A DNA stretch of 42,204 nt from Candidatus Wildermuthbacteria bacterium RIFCSPHIGHO2_02_FULL_45_25 (lineage in GTDB: Bacteria; Patescibacteriota; Minisyncoccia; Minisyncoccales; UBA10102). Positions 40,278 through 42,204 of the stretch are shown here, piece after piece; the first letter of the stretch is position 1; every line of letters begins with the position of its first letter. The notes below the pieces were generated by a model. The model was given only the letters and a program-made list of their open reading frames with translations. It ran no database searches and was not told the origin of the DNA. The DNA is taken from positions 1-42,204 of the forward strand of contig MHTV01000001.1 of NCBI GenBank assembly GCA_001823215.1, written 5' to 3'. The translations under genes were made by a program, and so were the position numbers.

Positions 40278-41165
40278 CTATAATACAAACAATTGCGCGG
40301 CCGCCGCAATCAGAAGCAATCCTCCAAATCCTACGACAAACCATGCGAAATTAAGTTTTTGAGCGGTTTTGAGAAGCAGATGAATGGTCAGCAAGCCAAA
40401 GATAAACGAACCAAGAAGTCCCCAGAGAGCAACGGGAGTTATGGTAAAATCTCTTGCCGAAAGCAAGATATTTCCTCCTAGAACCGCAGGCAAACTCATG
40501 AGAAAACTCACTCGCAACGCCGCGATATCTCCAAATCCGCGCAACAAAAGACCAGAAACTGTAAACCCAGATCGCGAGAACCCCGGGAGTGCGGCTAATC
40601 CTTGCAGAATCCCCAACAACCACGCATCTCCCATCGAAAGCTGATCAATCCCCTTCCCCCCATCGCGTGATTTCCGTTTTCGCGCTCGCAGTTGAAGCAT
40701 TCCCGTACCGATAAGCAAAAATCCCACCATCGCGGTAATAATTTGCGTACTTGATTGAAGATGCGCTTTGAGATATTCATCCGTGTATGCCAAGACAATC
40801 TCAAGCAAGGTAAATCCCACCACGCCGCTAACGAATGTCGCAACAACCAAAAACCTTACCAGCGCCACAACTTCTTTATTATGCTTTTGTTCTTTGCGAT
40901 GAAAAATATGCCACGAGATAATGAAAAATGGCCGCTCTCTGCGCACTTCAAATAACACTCGCAACACATCCAAAACATCTTTTCTGAAATACCACAAAGC
41001 GGCTAAAAATGTTCCCAAATGTAAAAACAAAGCGAGCTCAATGCCATCCGTAATGCTTTTCTCGTGGAAGAAATTTGTCTGCACAAGCAAAAGCATTCCT
41101 TTTGAACTGATGGGAAGCCACTCGGTAATCCCCTGCGCAACTCCTAAAATAATCCCCTCAAACAT
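40278..41165 (-). CDS. uppP: Undecaprenyl-diphosphatase family (UppP/BacA)
   Basis: The 295-aa membrane protein has GVAQGITEWLPISS and LPGFSRSGFTVSGLLLRGF, the two UppP signature regions, and about eight hydrophobic spans. It removes phosphate from undecaprenyl diphosphate so the lipid carrier can be reused for the cell wall. Most UppP proteins have His in SSxGH; here it is Met (SSKGML), so one presumed catalytic residue is missing, while the Glu (TEW) and Arg/Ser (SRSG) remain. The ATG at 41165 is used; the frame extension upstream overlaps the next gene and contains a palindrome. Confidence 0.9.
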   Translation of the reverse strand: MFEGIILGVAQGITEWLPISSKGMLLLVQTNFFHEKSITDGIELALFLHLGTFLAALWYFRKDVLDVLRVLFEVRRERPFFIISWHIFHRKEQKHNKEVVALVRFLVVATFVSGVVGFTLLEIVLAYTDEYLKAHLQSSTQIITAMVGFLLIGTGMLQLRARKRKSRDGGKGIDQLSMGDAWLLGILQGLAALPGFSRSGFTVSGLLLRGFGDIAALRVSFLMSLPAVLGGNILLSARDFTITPVALWGLLGSFIFGLLTIHLLLKTAQKLNFAWFVVGFGGLLLIAAAAQLFVL

Positions 41166-41185
41166 AATTACATTATTGCATACTT

Positions 41186-41223
41186 GATACAAATGCTCCA
41201 AACTTGTTTGGAGCATTTGTATC
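41186..41223. repeat. Perfect 18-bp inverted repeat with 2-nt centre
   Basis: GATACAAATGCTCCAAAC, TT, and its exact complement fill half of the 80-bp gap between the SAM hydrolase-like gene and uppP. The hairpin has no T run on either side, so it is not a typical terminator; it could be a stability hairpin or a protein site, 20 bp before the uppP ATG. Confidence 0.75.
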
Positions 41224-41245
41224 TCTATCATTGTTGCGGATTTCT

Positions 41246-42031
41246 TTATCGAATTTCTTTTCCCGAACCAAGATTTAACTCCTTTGCCGCGTTTCCACCT
41301 TGCGCTACAATTTCCACAAACCGATCCTCTCCAATCCCCGAACTTCCGATTACCAATGCAATTTCCCCGTCTGGCACATCTTTTAATCGTGAATACATAG
41401 GCAGGTTTCCAAATTTTGTTTGGCAAAATTTGCCAGCTTCAAAATTTATTTCTTCAGGCAAAATTGTTGTTTTGCAATTTCCAAAGTTATCCACCCACCA
41501 CACCGACTTGGGCGCATCCGGCACCTCACTCATTGGCATGCTTTCAAATGGCAAATCATATCCTTCTTCAATCCATTGCACGGCTTTTGGCAGAAAATCA
41601 AAACTCCTGAATTGACTATTCTGGATTCGCGCCATTTCCTTTTGTCCGAGCAATCTCCTCTCCTTCGCAAACCGCAGGACAGTCGAAATATCCAGAACAC
41701 GAATATCTTGCGCAATCTTAAACTTTTTTGCCAAAGAAAGCGTCAATCCATCCACCGAAGCTAACACCAGCGCATCTTTATGCCAAAAGTACCCAAAGGG
41801 AGTCCCATTGGGCCATTTTTTTGCTCTTCCCGACCTCGGAGCCACATTTGCCATCACAACTCCCCTTTTGCTTTCTGCAGCGTCTAGTGCGTCAATAAGA
41901 TTTCCTGCCGCTTCAAGGTCATTTTGCACTCCGATAATCGTTGCTTGCCCCCGCAAAAAGGTTACTGCTCTTGTGATTTGCCGTCCTGCGGCATTCGCAT
42001 CCTGACAATCATTGATAATAACAATAAACAT
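41246..42031 (-). CDS. SAM hydroxide adenosyltransferase/DUF62-family protein
   Basis: The 261-aa protein matches the SAM hydrolase/chlorinase fold: N-terminal IVIINDCQD with acid residues, APRSGRAKKWPNGTPFGYFW in the substrate region, and the family's C-terminal-domain text WWVDNFGNCKTTI followed by a beta-barrel with GSSGIGEDRFVEI. Family enzymes split SAM with water (or halide) into adenosine and Met. The usual N-terminal TDFG is replaced by NDCQD, so activity is uncertain. Confidence 0.85.
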   Translation of the reverse strand: MFIVIINDCQDANAAGRQITRAVTFLRGQATIIGVQNDLEAAGNLIDALDAAESKRGVVMANVAPRSGRAKKWPNGTPFGYFWHKDALVLASVDGLTLSLAKKFKIAQDIRVLDISTVLRFAKERRLLGQKEMARIQNSQFRSFDFLPKAVQWIEEGYDLPFESMPMSEVPDAPKSVWWVDNFGNCKTTILPEEINFEAGKFCQTKFGNLPMYSRLKDVPDGEIALVIGSSGIGEDRFVEIVAQGGNAAKELNLGSGKEIR

Positions 42032-42063
42032 ACAAAGAAAAGTTATCAGATTGAGCCCTTTGT

Positions 42064-42089
42064 AAAAAACCTTCGGAGTTTTCCGAAGG
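42064..42089 (-). terminator. Terminator after the right-edge gene
   Basis: CCTTCGGA/TCCGAAGG with a 4-nt loop is followed by TTTTTT on the minus strand, 20 bp past the stop codon of the partial gene. Confidence 0.8.
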
Positions 42090-42109
42090 ATGTGCGCGAT
42101 GTTTCTTTC

Positions 42110-42204
42110 TTAGCTTTTTTCTACACAGCAAACCTCCGACCCTTTCGCGGGAACAAGTTCGTCATGCCCATTATCATAAACATTTGCTGTCTCATAATTC
42201 GTCG
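42110..42204 (-). CDS. C-terminal end of a protein (partial)
   Basis: One minus-strand frame reads into the window as TNYETANVYDNGHDEL and then VPAKGSEVCCVEKS before TAA. It is favoured over a Met-rich competing frame because a strong terminator follows its stop at 20 bp. The fragment is too short (31 residues) to name; the CC pair and acidic character are all that can be seen. Confidence 0.45.
   Translation of the reverse strand, partial: TNYETANVYDNGHDELVPAKGSEVCCVEKS

Noticed and set aside
41166-41426. An 87-residue N-terminal extension of uppP.
   Set aside because: It overlaps the SAM hydrolase-like gene and translates the perfect palindrome; the family N-terminus begins at 41165.

Overview
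The window looks like a chromosomal segment of a Candidate Phyla Radiation bacterium, most likely Parcubacteria-like. The basis is the combination of a compact S10/spc ribosomal cluster with no rpmD (L30) gene between rpsE and rplO, small DUF5679-type and other short hypothetical proteins typical of that group, a Cas12a that resembles Peregrinibacteria/Parcubacteria Cas12a proteins, and AT-rich intergenic DNA. No rRNA is present, so the phylum assignment is inference.

Region 1 (1-4650) is an accessory/defence stretch on the minus strand: a fic - radC - hsdR-like operon (the HsdR runs off the left edge) and a 5'-truncated SPFH/prohibitin-like gene whose N-terminal half is missing just before the CRISPR array.

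Region 2 (4652-13501) is a type V-A CRISPR-Cas locus read on the minus strand: cas12a (1390 aa), a Phd antitoxin gene followed by a 33-codon VapC relic, a complete AbrB-RelE-type toxin-antitoxin pair, cas4-cas1-cas2, an isolated repeat 20 bp after cas2, a leader with a promoter and a 19-bp hairpin, and an array of 23 identical repeats with 22 spacers of 25-27 nt. Promoter-like and terminator-like sequences split this into separate units: cas12a, the toxin-antitoxin pair, cas4-1-2, and the array.

Region 3 (13590-17185) carries tpiA, a DedA-family membrane protein, galT and a family-2 glycosyltransferase. Region 4 (17186-33876) is a long minus-strand translation cluster: rpsL, rpsG, fusA, a small conserved gene, tuf, rpsJ, then rplC-D-W-B, rpsS, rplV, rpsC, rplP, rpmC, rpsQ, rplN, rplX, rplE, rpsN, rpsH, rplF, rplR, rpsE, rplO, secY, adk and map. 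A leader with its own promoter, a short ORF and a terminator hairpin separates rpsJ from rplC.

Region 5 (33943-42204) holds housekeeping and envelope genes: an M50 protease, rpmB, tRNA-Pro(GGG), HU, an SH3b lipoprotein-like protein, a probable 6S RNA, ndk, a ComEC-like metallo-beta-lactamase protein, a DUF5679 zinc ribbon, a beta-CASP RNase, uppP and a SAM hydrolase-like protein.

The most unusual signals are (a) a family of about 115-165-bp repeat elements, four copies plus a solitary end, with long self-complementary arms that differ between copies yet stay paired around a conserved three-hairpin core; (b) a repeat-derived crRNA-like element in the cas2 3' region that could be a Cas12a-dependent regulator; (c) a Cas12a that keeps two CPxC pairs where canonical Cas12a proteins have lost the TnpB-type zinc ribbon; (d) an interlocked A-B-A'-B' inverted-repeat element upstream of cas12a; and (e) many -10 boxes only 3-8 nt from the start codon, suggesting widespread leaderless mRNAs.
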